A stretch of 64,000 nt of DNA from Chloroherpetonaceae bacterium (GCA_028277445.1 JANQGG010000070.1:1-64000), one strand, 5' to 3'; counted from the stretch's first letter, positions 37,608 through 46,589 are shown. The notes: a model not told the origin generated them from the sequence alone. Translations and numbers: made by a program.

Positions 37608-37697
37608 GGAGAGGTGCCGGAGCGGTTGAACGGGGCGGTCTCGAAAACCGTTGTGCGCGTTAGCGTACCGTGGGTTCGAATCCCACTCTCTCCGCCA
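37608..37697 (+). tRNA. tRNA-Ser (CGA), CCA encoded
   Basis: Class II tRNA: acceptor GGAGAGG/TCTCTCC (one G-U pair), anticodon loop CTCGAAA (anticodon CGA), long variable arm, T-stem GTGGG/CCCAC, and an encoded CCA at 37695-37697. Its 3' end is repeated at 42421-42432 and degenerately at 43062-43140, suggesting use as an integration site. Confidence 0.94.
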
Positions 37698-37830
37698 AAG
37701 TTTTCATATTTTATCTTTTTACCTCCTATAAGTCAATAAATACTTTACCAAACAAACCGTTCTCTTTTTTATAAGACTTCAATTCATTATCATCATTAGT
37801 TAAATATTTAACTTTAACCCCTGTAGATGA

Positions 37831-40800
37831 ATGAGCTACACGGATGATTTAATTCTTGACTTTTTGCAAAGCATTCGAAACGCGAATTCGGAAACAGCAA
37901 AAAAAGAGCGATTTATCACCTTCCTAACCCAACTCTTTAAAGACGATCCCTCATCATTGAATGTCATTGAACAAATGACCGAAGGCGCTGAAAAAACTGT
38001 TTTCAATATCCCTCTAAAACACCGAATCAAAACTGGGCAAGCTGATACGCTGTATAATCGGGTGATAATTGAATGGGAAAAAGATTTAAAACGCACTGGC
38101 AAGCATGCTGAAGAACAGCTTAAAGAGTATTTAGCTGGAAACATTAAATCAGGAAATGAAGACAATTTTACTCTTATCGCTACTGATGGAGAAGAGTGGA
38201 GAGTTTACAACCGCATCCCCACACAACTTCTTAAAGCCACTGAACCCATTGTTGCAAATGAAATAGGATTAAGGCGCATCGATACTTTTATACTGACAAA
38301 AGATAACCTTAATGAATTCTTCTTTTTTCTAGACCGATATTTATTTAAAAACGAGCTTGAAAAGCCAACCTTAGCTAATATTGTCATTGATTTTGGCGCT
38401 GATTCAGGGATTTTTTACCGCTCCATTAATTTAATGAAAACATATTTACCAGGTATTTCAGGTAAGGCAGATATTGAAACGGCCTACAATGAATGGAAAC
38501 GGTTTTTATCGATTGCATATGGTTCTTTTAGTGATTCAACTGAAATATTTTTTATACATACTTACTTAAGCGTCTTTTCTAAAATTTTAGCCTACACTGT
38601 TGTTTCACCAAACAAAAACATTACTACAGATCACATACAATTTATTTTAAATGGTAGCGCTTTTCATAAATACAACATAGAAGGTTTTGTTGAAGATGAC
38701 TTTTATCATTGGATCGCTACTCAAGAACATTTTGAAGCATTAAAATTAATCTTTCGGGATATTGTCGATAAACTCGCCAATTATGATTTTTCCGAAGTCA
38801 ATGAAGACATTTTAAAAGGGGTTTATCAAGAACTCATTGATATTGAAACCAGACATGCACTTGGTGAATATTACACACCGGATTGGCTATGCGAGCTGAT
38901 TATTAACGACCTTCCATTAAAAAAAGACAGCTTGATTCTTGATCCGGCTTGCGGCAGTGGTTCGTTTTTAAGAGCGGCTGTAAAAAAATTACAACACCTT
39001 TACCCTAATTTATCTGCTGATCGCATTTCATCTCAGGTACAAGGTATCGATGTTCACCCTTTATCGGTTCAGATTGCAAAAACAACACTTCTGGTAGCTC
39101 TGGGTAAAAATATTTTAAAAGCCAGAAAGCCTGTTATTCTTAATATTTATTTAGCCAATTCACTACTATTGCCTGAAGGAACAACAGGTTTATTTGGTCA
39201 GGATTATCAAATTTTGATTGATAATCACAAATATAAGATCACGAAAGATGTTTTTGAGCAAAATACTACTTATGATGAAGCTGTTCGGTTTGCTGATGAT
39301 ATAGCAACACGTACTGAAGGTCAAGAGACTTTTAAAGAAGAAGTCTTCACCAAAAGTTTTATAGGTACTCTTGGTCAGCAAGCCAAATACTATGTGAGTT
39401 CATTCTACACCATTTATAAAGCACTTAAAAGCGCGAAGGAAAATGATAGAGATAGTATTTGGGCATTTATTTTGCTTAATCTTTATAAACCGTTTTTCTT
39501 AAACAAACGCTTCGATTTTGTTATTGGTAATCCACCTTGGCTGACTTATTCCTCCATTTCAAATGCCAACTATCAAGAAGATCTTTATACACTGGCTCAA
39601 CGCAATGGTTTAGAAACTTCAACTGCCAATATGCCCCATTTGGAAATTGCGGCAATATTTATGGCTCACAGCACAAGTTATTTTTTGAAAACCGGAGGAA
39701 TCCTTGCGTTTGTGTTGCCCCGCAGTTTTATGTCTGCCGATCAGCACGATAATTCGCGATCCGGTAAGGCAAAAGGTTTTCAGCTTACTAAAATATGGGA
39801 TTTGCAGCATGTTTCCCCACTTTTTAATGTGCCTTCTGTTGTGCTTTTTGCAAGAGCTTTACCAGTGGAATTAAATGCTGATGATAGATCAACGGATCGC
39901 AAAATTCCTGAAACAGGTATTCAAGGCTCAATTGTTAAAGGTCGGTTTGAAACACAAAACCTTAATCTGGAACAAGCCTTACCCGCCATAGAATTACAAC
40001 CCGCAACATGGTATTATCAGAAGCTCTCCAAATCAAAAAAATCCAGCAGCGCCATTACAACCGAAACTTTTGATTTGGTTGGCTCCCAGAGTTTCTATGC
40101 CAAACATTTCCGGCAAGGTGCAACCATTGTACCACGCTCGTTTTACTTTGTTGAGTTAGCGCAACAAATTGATGGGAATATTTCTGACTACGATCTGCTC
40201 TATGTAAAAACCAGTCAAGCCATTTTAAGAGATGCAAAACCTCCTTGGAAAAACCTTACAAAAGAAGGGCGGGTGCATACCAAATTTTTATACCGAACGG
40301 CAATTTCTAAAAATATTCTTCCATTTGGATTGATTAATCCACTGCTTGTTTTATTACCGATTGAAATTGAAACGGTTCAAGTTGGCGATACTGAAAAAAA
40401 GTCAATCACTTTAAAAACTGAAAAAGACTTGTTGGAAACCGGGTTTTTAGAAACCTCCAATTGGTTTAAAGAATCCGAAGAACTTTGGGAAGAAAACAAA
40501 ACAGAAAAAGCTTCTGACAATAATATGAGTTTGTATGGAAGACTAAATTTTCAAAGAGGTTTAACTTCACAAAATTTGAATACTCGCTATTTAGTTCTTT
40601 ACACAGCTTCAGCAAAAGATGCTTGTGCTACAATATTTGACCGAGAACAGTTTGAGTATGATTTCATTATTGAGCATAAGTCTTATTGGTTTTCCACGAA
40701 CTTGTTAAACGAAGCACTATATTTAGTAAGCATATTAAATTGTAGTTTTTCTAATAAATCAATAAAATCTTATCAATCTAAAGGATTATTTGGACCTCGT

Positions 40801-41058
40801 GATATTCACAAAAAAATTTTGGAGCTCACTTTCCCTCAATTCAATCCGGGAAATGAATTGCATCAACAATTAGCCAAGCTTGGCGAGGTATGCTCACATC
40901 AGGTAAACGAGATCATCGAACAAAATTATAACGATGCCGATTTAACGGCAAACGCTCTAGGCCAAGCCCGTCGGCATATCCGTGAGCATTTAAAAAAAGA
41001 ATTATCGGAAATTGATAAAATTGTGGAAGCAATCTTACGAATTGAAGTTGATCTATAA
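37831..41058 (+). CDS. Type IIG-like restriction enzyme with fused adenine methyltransferase
   Basis: The 1075-residue protein combines a probable nuclease end and an N6-adenine methylase, recognising and cutting or methylating foreign DNA. Residues about 60-90 (IKTGQADTLYNRVIIEWEK) look like a PD-(D/E)XK site with D72 and E81-W-E83. A helical linker follows. Methylase motif I is ILDPACGSGSFLRAAVKKL near residue 371 and motif IV is VIGNPPWLTY near 567, the NPPY/W type of N6-adenine methylases. The last 400 residues would be the target-recognition part. It starts 134 bases after tRNA-Ser, at the left end of a likely island. Confidence 0.88.
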   Translation: MSYTDDLILDFLQSIRNANSETAKKERFITFLTQLFKDDPSSLNVIEQMTEGAEKTVFNIPLKHRIKTGQADTLYNRVIIEWEKDLKRTGKHAEEQLKEYLAGNIKSGNEDNFTLIATDGEEWRVYNRIPTQLLKATEPIVANEIGLRRIDTFILTKDNLNEFFFFLDRYLFKNELEKPTLANIVIDFGADSGIFYRSINLMKTYLPGISGKADIETAYNEWKRFLSIAYGSFSDSTEIFFIHTYLSVFSKILAYTVVSPNKNITTDHIQFILNGSAFHKYNIEGFVEDDFYHWIATQEHFEALKLIFRDIVDKLANYDFSEVNEDILKGVYQELIDIETRHALGEYYTPDWLCELIINDLPLKKDSLILDPACGSGSFLRAAVKKLQHLYPNLSADRISSQVQGIDVHPLSVQIAKTTLLVALGKNILKARKPVILNIYLANSLLLPEGTTGLFGQDYQILIDNHKYKITKDVFEQNTTYDEAVRFADDIATRTEGQETFKEEVFTKSFIGTLGQQAKYYVSSFYTIYKALKSAKENDRDSIWAFILLNLYKPFFLNKRFDFVIGNPPWLTYSSISNANYQEDLYTLAQRNGLETSTANMPHLEIAAIFMAHSTSYFLKTGGILAFVLPRSFMSADQHDNSRSGKAKGFQLTKIWDLQHVSPLFNVPSVVLFARALPVELNADDRSTDRKIPETGIQGSIVKGRFETQNLNLEQALPAIELQPATWYYQKLSKSKKSSSAITTETFDLVGSQSFYAKHFRQGATIVPRSFYFVELAQQIDGNISDYDLLYVKTSQAILRDAKPPWKNLTKEGRVHTKFLYRTAISKNILPFGLINPLLVLLPIEIETVQVGDTEKKSITLKTEKDLLETGFLETSNWFKESEELWEENKTEKASDNNMSLYGRLNFQRGLTSQNLNTRYLVLYTASAKDACATIFDREQFEYDFIIEHKSYWFSTNLLNEALYLVSILNCSFSNKSIKSYQSKGLFGPRDIHKKILELTFPQFNPGNELHQQLAKLGEVCSHQVNEIIEQNYNDADLTANALGQARRHIREHLKKELSEIDKIVEAILRIEVDL

Positions 41059-41294
41059 ATTTCATTAAAAATTTTAGCCTATCAAATCTTAACAACATTT
41101 CGAATTTGCCAATGAAAACTTTCCATCGCATTGAAGATAGCTGAAAGAAAGCGGACAAAGTTTAAAGAAATAACAACTTGATCATGTAAATATTTGATGA
41201 AAAGGGATTGGCGCTACTCTAAATACTTAAGTTATCATGTTTGGGGTATAATTAACAATTACTGAGTTTTTAGTAACCCCATTTCGTTTATTTC

Positions 41295-41325
41295 GTTTGT
41301 TGGTTTATATTAGCATGAAACAAAC
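41295..41325 (+). promoter_or_regulatory. Candidate autoregulated promoter/operator of the HTH-PIN pair
   Basis: GTTTGTT and AACAAAC, a perfect 7-base inverted repeat separated by 17 bases, flank a TATATT -10 at 41306-41311, with a TTCGTT -35 at 41283. The following HTH gene could bind it. Confidence 0.45.
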
Positions 41326-41336
41326 AAAGGTGAGAT

Positions 41337-41789
41337 ATGGAAGTCTTAGATTTTAAAAAAGTCTCTAAAAAAGAGCAATCCGCAGCAATGGAATCGTATG
41401 ATGCATTAGCTGCTACAATAGAGCGTCTTCATTCAGAAATCCTTACGATAGAAATAGAGGAAACTGAGGAAAAAATTAAAATTCCTTTGAGCGCATTAAA
41501 GCTTTTGGCTTCAATCTTAAAAGATATTGCACAAGGCACGCCGGTTTCAATTGTTCCTATTACCACAGAATTAACCACCCAGGCTGCTGCTGAATTTTTG
41601 GGATGTTCAAGGCCGCATGTTGTTAAATTACTTGAGCAAGGAAAGATTAACTTCACCAAAGTCGGTAAGCACCGGCGCATTAAATATGAAGATTTGGTAA
41701 GGTATAAAAAGGAGATGAAGCAAAATCAAAATAAGCTCATTACTGAAATGATGGCTTTTGATGAAAAGCACGGGTTATATGAATCATGA
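41337..41789 (+). CDS. Excisionase-type HTH antitoxin
   Basis: The 150-residue protein has a C-terminal MerR/excisionase-like winged HTH (LTTQAAAEFLGCSRPHVVKLLEQGKINFTKVGKHRRI split over two short stretches) typical for antitoxins paired with PIN proteins. Residues 1-60 are helical. Its stop overlaps the PIN gene by four bases (ATGA at 41786), which indicates translational coupling and a toxin-antitoxin pair. A good GGTGAG ribosome-binding site precedes the ATG. Confidence 0.85.
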   Translation: MEVLDFKKVSKKEQSAAMESYDALAATIERLHSEILTIEIEETEEKIKIPLSALKLLASILKDIAQGTPVSIVPITTELTTQAAAEFLGCSRPHVVKLLEQGKINFTKVGKHRRIKYEDLVRYKKEMKQNQNKLITEMMAFDEKHGLYES

Positions 41790-42349
41790 TCCACAGCGTT
41801 CGTTTTACATGTGTTCTGGATACCAATGTCATTTACCCGGTGTGGGGCCGTGATTTACTTTTGTGGTTTGCTTACTATGATTTATACACCCCGAAATGGA
41901 GCAATCATATTTTTGATGAATTAAGACAAGTGATGCTTGAAAAAGGTATCCCAAGTGGAGAGGCTGAAGTAAATTTACAAAAAATGAATAACGCTTTTCC
42001 TGATGCATTAGTCCAAAACTATGAACCGCTTATGGCGACTTTAGTCTTAAATGACCCAAAGGATAAACATGTTTTGGCTGCCGCCATTAAAACCAATGCA
42101 AATTTAATTGTAACGAACAATCTAAAAGATTTTCCAAATGATTACCTTGCTCAATTTGGTTTAAGTGCAAAATCTGCCGATGACTTTTTAACAGATATAA
42201 TTGATTTGAATAACGAAACATGCGTTAAAGCATTTAGGGAATTGGTGATGAACAAAAAGAATCCGCCTTTAGATCAATATGAGGTTTTGGATAAATTCAG
42301 GCAAAACGGTCTAAAAAACACGGCGGATTATTTACATGCTTTGATTTAA
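41786..42349 (+). CDS. PIN-domain toxin
   Basis: This 187-residue protein starts in the antitoxin stop codon. The PIN ribonuclease pattern is visible as VLDTNVIYPV near residue 10, LNDPKDKHVLAAAIK (middle acidic residues) and LIVTNNLKDF, which together provide the metal-binding site. It would cleave RNA when freed from the upstream HTH antitoxin. It is the last gene before the tRNA-Ser 3' end repeat at 42421. Confidence 0.85.
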   Translation: MIHSVRFTCVLDTNVIYPVWGRDLLLWFAYYDLYTPKWSNHIFDELRQVMLEKGIPSGEAEVNLQKMNNAFPDALVQNYEPLMATLVLNDPKDKHVLAAAIKTNANLIVTNNLKDFPNDYLAQFGLSAKSADDFLTDIIDLNNETCVKAFRELVMNKKNPPLDQYEVLDKFRQNGLKNTADYLHALI

Positions 42350-42390
42350 GGAAATGGTTTTTGGTATATCTTTATTTTCAAATAACTTAA

Positions 42391-42409
42391 AGCCTTTATT
42401 ATAAAGGCT
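42391..42409. terminator. Small hairpin near the island end
   Basis: AGCCTTTA-TTA-TAAAGGCT, 12 bases before the tRNA-like repeat. No strong T run follows, so it is a hairpin of uncertain role. Confidence 0.35.
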
Positions 42410-42420
42410 ATACGATGGAT

Positions 42421-42432
42421 ACTCTCTCCGCC
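42421..42432 (+). other. 12-bp repeat of the tRNA-Ser 3' end (candidate att site)
   Basis: ACTCTCTCCGCC is identical to 37685-37696 at the end of tRNA-Ser. It lies after the restriction and toxin-antitoxin genes, so it may be the right attachment site of an element integrated at tRNA-Ser. Confidence 0.55.
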
Positions 42433-42519
42433 GGTTTATTTGTTGTTTTCCTTTTTTGGAATATCCCATTAAAAATCGATCACTCTAATATAAATTTTCA
42501 CTTAATGCTATAACACGTA

Positions 42520-42662
42520 TCTCGACCAATTTCATGGTAAGTAATTAAGCTAATTTCAATCTATTCGTAGTACTGCAAATATTTTTCAAAATTTTTGGCG
42601 ACAGTTTTTTCACCCTTGAAAAAATAAGAAAGGATATCGGTATCAACTAAAACCCTATTCAT
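42520..42662 (-). pseudogene. Truncated vapC-like PIN gene
   Basis: The frame begins MNRVLVDTDILSYFFKGEK, a clear VapC start with the first PIN Asp residues, and overlaps the end of the antitoxin gene. It stops at a TAG after 33 codons (42563-42561), where Gln (CAG) would be natural in QIEISLITYHEI. Similarity continues after the stop to about 42520 and is then lost. A nonsense change plus 3' loss has destroyed the toxin. Confidence 0.75.
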
Positions 42663-42891
42663 TAATTCTTGATTTATTTTTCTGTCGATTAGACACCAAG
42701 TTTGTTGTTAAATCATCAAAAGTTGATTTATCTATATCTCGCCATGCACCTGCAAATGACAATGTCTTTGATGTTTTAATTTCCTTTTGTTCCAACTTAG
42801 ATAAATAGTCATCCACTTCCTTTAGCTTTTCATTTGGAATCTTACTGATACGACTTAATATTTTATTTCTTATCTGATTATCTTTAATCAT
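42655..42891 (-). CDS. VapB-like antitoxin
   Basis: ATG at 42891 gives 78 residues (MIKDNQIRNKILSRISKIPN); the upstream TTG frame adds four. The helical start and LSFAGAWRDIDKSTFDDL tail match small VapB-type antitoxins of Bacteroidota. Its stop overlaps the start of the broken vapC. The antitoxin has stayed intact, which is expected if it was retained after toxin loss. Confidence 0.75.
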   Translation of the reverse strand: MIKDNQIRNKILSRISKIPNEKLKEVDDYLSKLEQKEIKTSKTLSFAGAWRDIDKSTFDDLTTNLVSNRQKNKSRINE

Positions 42892-43061
42892 AATGGCTTG
42901 CAAGTTTTAGATAGTTTTCAACAGATGTGTTTTTATAAATTCGGATATACGAATTTTAAGTTCACCGCTGGCACAATTTATACAAAATAACATATTACCT
43001 GTTTTTTAAGGATTTATGGTTATAAACAAAAACTTGTATTTTATTACTCAATTTTTAAAAA

Positions 43062-43140
43062 GCTGGTGGGTTGAACGTGGCGGTTACGGAAACCGTTGTG
43101 CGTGTTAGCTTGCTTAGTTTCAAATCCTACTCACTCCGCA
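43062..43140 (+). pseudogene. Degenerate tRNA-Ser copy
   Basis: About 70 bases align with the genuine tRNA-Ser from its D-arm to its 3' end (GGTTGAACG, AAACCGTTGTGCG, GTTAGC, CACTCCGCA) with many changes and no 5' acceptor half. The anticodon loop is no longer CGA. It looks like an old integration-site remnant. Confidence 0.65.
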
Positions 43141-43640
43141 GGATTCTTGCTTTCTACAATCTCATTTACATTTCATAAACATGAAACCCTCCGCTTCGAT
43201 TTAAACATGTTTTTTATGATTAAAAAAACGAGGAGATTTTACGATCAGTTAAGTCAGTTCTTTGCAACATAGACCGGCCTCTTGATGTTTTTCAATCAGT
43301 TTTCTCTAATGCCTTAAAATTGCGCTGGAATGAAAATGATCATTGGGGTTTTATCGGCGAACGGGGAATTGGGCATATCATCACTAAAGCTTTAACGAGC
43401 AGTTCAGCCTGTTCGATTTAGACGTTGTTTTCTTGCATCAACACTTTTCCTAATCAGTCCATTAAAGCGTTGATGAATTACAACAAAACAAAAAAAGATT
43501 TTGCGGCTAAACAAAGAAATGTAAAAATCACCTAGATTTTAATACGCATTACAGTATATCTCGTGGAAACTTCAAAAACCCCACTAAATCCAAACTTAAC
43601 CAAACAAACCATTTGAGTTCAGTTTGAATTTACCGTTATG
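43141..43640. other. Mostly empty 500-bp region with one possible gene fragment
   Basis: No intact gene. One fragment at 43269-43421 reads plausibly as protein but has no start codon. Confidence 0.4.
43269..43421 (+). pseudogene. Possible gene remnant
   Basis: Fifty codons ending in TAG read like a conserved protein stretch (LDVFQSVFSNALKLRWNEND, then GERGIGHIITKAL). No start, no family known. Could be chance. Confidence 0.25.
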
Positions 43641-43651
43641 CTAAAAAGCAC

Positions 43652-43686
43652 GAAAGCGCAACCTTGGATTGTTTCGTTGCGCTTTC
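43652..43686 (-). terminator. csp terminator
   Basis: Perfect 11-base arms GAAAGCGCAAC and GTTGCGCTTTC with a 13-base loop; on the minus strand it is followed by GTGCTTTTTAG. It lies just after the csp stop. Confidence 0.7.
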
Positions 43687-43703
43687 TCTGAAAATCTTTA
43701 TGA

Positions 43704-43931
43704 TTAAACTTCGTAGCCTATATTTACTTCCTTGACATTTTGTGCTTGCAGTCCTTTTCCGGTATTTACCAATTCAAATTCTACTTCAACACCCTGATCA
43801 AGCATCTTATACTTCTTTTCGGATTGAATCGCTGAGTAATGTACAAAAATGTCTTCACCACCTTCGGGATTTACAATAAAACCATACCCCTTTTTTCCGT
43901 CAAACCATTTAACGTTGCTTCTGTTTGCCAT
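43704..43931 (-). CDS. Cold-shock domain protein
   Basis: A 75-residue single OB-fold RNA chaperone with both RNA-binding motifs: RNP1-like KKGYGFI and RNP2-like DIFVHYSAI. AAAGGAG precedes the ATG. It is expressed from a well-formed minus-strand promoter through a leader of about 125 nt with two hairpins, as in csp genes that are controlled by RNA structure. Confidence 0.93.
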   Translation of the reverse strand: MANRSNVKWFDGKKGYGFIVNPEGGEDIFVHYSAIQSEKKYKMLDQGVEVEFELVNTGKGLQAQNVKEVNIGYEV

Positions 43932-43960
43932 AATTAACTCCTTTACTTATTAAAAAAATA

Positions 43961-43986
43961 TAATTACAAAGCCTGCTTTGTAATTA
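43961..43986 (-). promoter_or_regulatory. Perfect hairpin in csp leader
   Basis: Twelve-base arms TAATTACAAAGC and GCTTTGTAATTA with a two-base spacer, about 30 bases upstream of the csp start and in its transcribed leader. It may act as an RNA thermosensor or an operator. Confidence 0.55.
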
Positions 43987-44063
43987 TTAACTTACCAGTC
44001 AAAAGCCTTCTATAGCTTTTGGGGAACACATTCATATCCTGTGATTAATTAATGTTTAAAATT

Positions 44064-44092
44064 AATATAGAAGGCATTAGCACTTGACGCAA
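44064..44092 (-). promoter_or_regulatory. csp promoter
   Basis: On the minus strand TTGCGT, 17 bases, TATATT. The start of RNA would be near 44057, giving a leader of about 125 nt before the csp ATG at 43931. Confidence 0.6.
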
Positions 44093-44247
44093 TAAAAATT
44101 AAACGGGAACATAGTCGATGTAGTCGTTTTCTAACGCCATAAATTGTGTTTACTTCTTTCAGAAGCGGCTTATTTGTTTTAATTTTTTTAGTGGAACGAT
44201 TGGTTTTTTTTAGTTTTTCATCTCAAGTGATTGTTAAAACAACTCAT

Positions 44248-44973
44248 ATGCAACATATCATCCTGATTACAGGCGCTGGAAAAGGCATTGGCAGAAGCAT
44301 TGCGTTGGAATTTTCGCGCCGATCTTCAGATCATTCGGATTTCAATCCTCAGCTGGTTTTATGTTCAAGAACGCCAAACGATTTGGAGAACCTTTCCGCC
44401 GAATGTCAAAAATTGGGGACGTCATCCACAACATTTAATGTTGATATTTCCAATCTTAACGATTCGAATAAAATGGTTGAAGAAACCCTGAACACGTTCG
44501 GAAAAATTGATTGCCTGATCAATAATGCCGGGGTTGGGACATTTAAACCGCTTGAGAATATGACCGAACAAGATTTCGATTACACCATTTCTATCAATCT
44601 TAAAGGAACTTTTTTTCTGACCCAAAACGTGTTTGCGCATATGAAAGGGCGAAAATCCGGGCATATTTTTTTTATCACGTCGGTTGCTGCCGAGAAACCC
44701 TTTGAACACAGCGCAATCTATTGCATGTCTAAATACGGGCAAAAAGGTTTGGTTGAAGTTATGCGGCTTTATGGCAGAAAGCATCATGTGAAAATCACCA
44801 ATGTTATGCCCGGCGCTGTCTATACACCAATGTGGGGAGAGGTTGATTCTGAGATGCGCGAAAAAATGATGCAGCCCGAAGATATTTCCGGGCCAATTGT
44901 CGATGCGTATTTAGCGCCAACACGAACAAGTGTTGAAGAATTGGTATTCCGTCCGGTTGGTGGGGATTTTTAA
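44248..44973 (+). CDS. Short-chain dehydrogenase/reductase
   Basis: I use ATG 44248 (MQHIILITGAGKGIGRSIAL), since the frame upstream to 44146 is hydrophobic and lacks support. The 241-residue SDR has the TGAGKGIGRS nucleotide loop, NNAGVG, a Ser in ITSVAAEKPF and the catalytic YCMSK. FabG/sepiapterin-like, so probably NADP-dependent carbonyl reduction. Substrate unknown. It stands 170 bases before galE on the same strand. Confidence 0.88.
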   Translation: MQHIILITGAGKGIGRSIALEFSRRSSDHSDFNPQLVLCSRTPNDLENLSAECQKLGTSSTTFNVDISNLNDSNKMVEETLNTFGKIDCLINNAGVGTFKPLENMTEQDFDYTISINLKGTFFLTQNVFAHMKGRKSGHIFFITSVAAEKPFEHSAIYCMSKYGQKGLVEVMRLYGRKHHVKITNVMPGAVYTPMWGEVDSEMREKMMQPEDISGPIVDAYLAPTRTSVEELVFRPVGGDF

Positions 44974-45143
44974 TAAATGCCGCCAATAATGCGGTTTTGA
45001 CCATTCAGAAAATCAAATGTATATTTCAAGAATTAAACCACTCAAATACCAGGGTTTACTAATCAAACTTACATTTGTTTTTTTACCCTAAGATGAGATG
45101 AGTAAATCTATGAAGAACTTTAAAAACCTACCGGGTTGATTTC

Positions 45144-46142
45144 ATGGCAATATTAGTTACCGGAGGCGCCGGATATATTGGATCACATGCGGTTCGTGCT
45201 CTCAAAAAATCGGGTTTTGAAACCCTTGTTTTAGATAATCTGATTTATGGCCATGCCGATTTTGTTCAGCCCGATGAATTGCTCAAAGGCGATCTTGAAG
45301 ATCGTCAGTTTCTTGATCAAGTTTTTCAAAATCATCCTATCGAAGCGGTTTTGCATTTTGCCGCTTATGCCTATGTTGGCGAAAGTGTCGCAAATCCTTC
45401 AAAATATTACCATAATAATGTCGGTTGCACGCTGAACTTACTGGATACCATGGTTAAGTACCATGTTCGCCATTTTATTTTTTCTTCAACTTGTGCCACA
45501 TATGGCGAGCCATTGAGCATCCCGATCGACGAAAACCATCCGCTACGGCCAATCAATCCATATGGTCGCACAAAGTTCATAGTTGAGCAAATTTTAGATG
45601 ATTACGATAAGGCCTATTACATAAAATCCGTTCGATTGCGATATTTTAATGCAGCCGGTGCTGATCCCGAAGGAGGGATCGGTGAAGATCACACACCGGA
45701 AACGCACCTGATTCCATTAATTTTTAGTGTGGCCATTAATCAATTGCCGCATATTTCAATTTTTGGAACGGACTATCCAACTCACGACGGAACATGCATT
45801 CGCGACTACATTCATGTTACCGATTTGGCTGATGCACATGTTTTAGGTTTGCAATACCTTCAACAAGGCGGTAAAACCGATGTATTTAACCTGGGTAACG
45901 GCAATGGGTTTTCGGTTAAAGAAGTCATTGATGTTGCACGAGAAGTTACCGATAAAGAGATTTTAGCCATAGAAGCCGAGCGTCGGGCAGGCGACCCTGC
46001 GGAATTGGTTGGCAGTTCAAAAAAAATTAAAGAAATACTCGGGTGGTCTCCGAAATATACAGAGTTAAAAACCATCATTGAAACCGCCTGGCAATGGCAT
46101 AAATCGCGTTTCAATCATGAAACATGCAATCAGAAGTACTAA
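45144..46142 (+). CDS. galE: UDP-glucose 4-epimerase
   Basis: GalE interconverts UDP-glucose and UDP-galactose for envelope sugars. The 332 residues start with the NAD loop GGAGYIGSH, have SSTCATYGEP and the catalytic Tyr/Lys in NPYGRTKFIVEQIL, then RYFNAAGADPEGGIGEDH and HDGTCIRDYIHVTDLADAH. The JAMM gene starts 12 bases later, so it may share the transcript. No sugar cluster is nearby. Confidence 0.96.
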   Translation: MAILVTGGAGYIGSHAVRALKKSGFETLVLDNLIYGHADFVQPDELLKGDLEDRQFLDQVFQNHPIEAVLHFAAYAYVGESVANPSKYYHNNVGCTLNLLDTMVKYHVRHFIFSSTCATYGEPLSIPIDENHPLRPINPYGRTKFIVEQILDDYDKAYYIKSVRLRYFNAAGADPEGGIGEDHTPETHLIPLIFSVAINQLPHISIFGTDYPTHDGTCIRDYIHVTDLADAHVLGLQYLQQGGKTDVFNLGNGNGFSVKEVIDVAREVTDKEILAIEAERRAGDPAELVGSSKKIKEILGWSPKYTELKTIIETAWQWHKSRFNHETCNQKY

Positions 46143-46154
46143 AAAAATTTTTAC

Positions 46155-46589
46155 ATGCAAATTTCACAACGAAAATTAGACATTATAAAAGAACATGCTA
46201 TGCAAGTCTACCCGGAAGAATGCTGCGGGTTGCTTGCCGGAAGATATGAGCAAAGCTTCGACGGGCATTATGAAAATGTAGTCTATGAAGTTGCTCCATG
46301 CCGAAATGTCTTGAGTTGGGACAGGCATATGGGTTTTGAAATCTCCAAAACGGAATATTGCGAAGTAGAATCGGAGGCCAGAAGCATGGGCTATAACATT
46401 ATTGGGGCTTATCATTCACATACCAACGCCGATGCCCTGCCTTCCAACCACGACTATGAGCATGCCATACCAAATCATACCATGGTGATCTTATCAGTCC
46501 GTGAAACGCTTGTCTTGCAAGTACGGGCATTTTTTCGTCCGTTTTCAGAGCCTTTTCAGGAAGAGCGGATTTATGTAAAATCGTTATAA
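46155..46589 (+). CDS. JAMM/MPN metallopeptidase (Mec-like) 1
   Basis: The 144-residue protein has an intact zinc-peptidase motif: Glu in YPEECCGLLAG and H-x-H-x7-S-x2-D in YHSHTNADALPSNHD. Family members remove peptides or cysteine from ubiquitin-like or sulfur-carrier proteins; Mycobacterium Mec frees cysteine from CysO-cysteine. Here it lies upstream of cysM-like and MoaD-MoeB genes, which fits that role. It starts 12 bases after galE. Confidence 0.88.
   Translation: MQISQRKLDIIKEHAMQVYPEECCGLLAGRYEQSFDGHYENVVYEVAPCRNVLSWDRHMGFEISKTEYCEVESEARSMGYNIIGAYHSHTNADALPSNHDYEHAIPNHTMVILSVRETLVLQVRAFFRPFSEPFQEERIYVKSL

Larger units (their letters stand above)
43932..44247. other. csp leader and promoter region
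   Basis: No protein gene; it contains the csp promoter at 44064-44092 and two leader hairpins (43961-43986 and CAAAAGC/GCTTTTG near 44000-44022). Confidence 0.6.

Noticed and set aside
42561-42563. In-frame TAG in vapC as recoded codon
   Set aside because: No recoding signal, and similarity to VapC ends soon after, which fits a pseudogene.
44146-44247. N-terminal extension of the SDR as a signal anchor
   Set aside because: The proper Rossmann start with its own ATG is at 44248; the extension is in the csp promoter side region.
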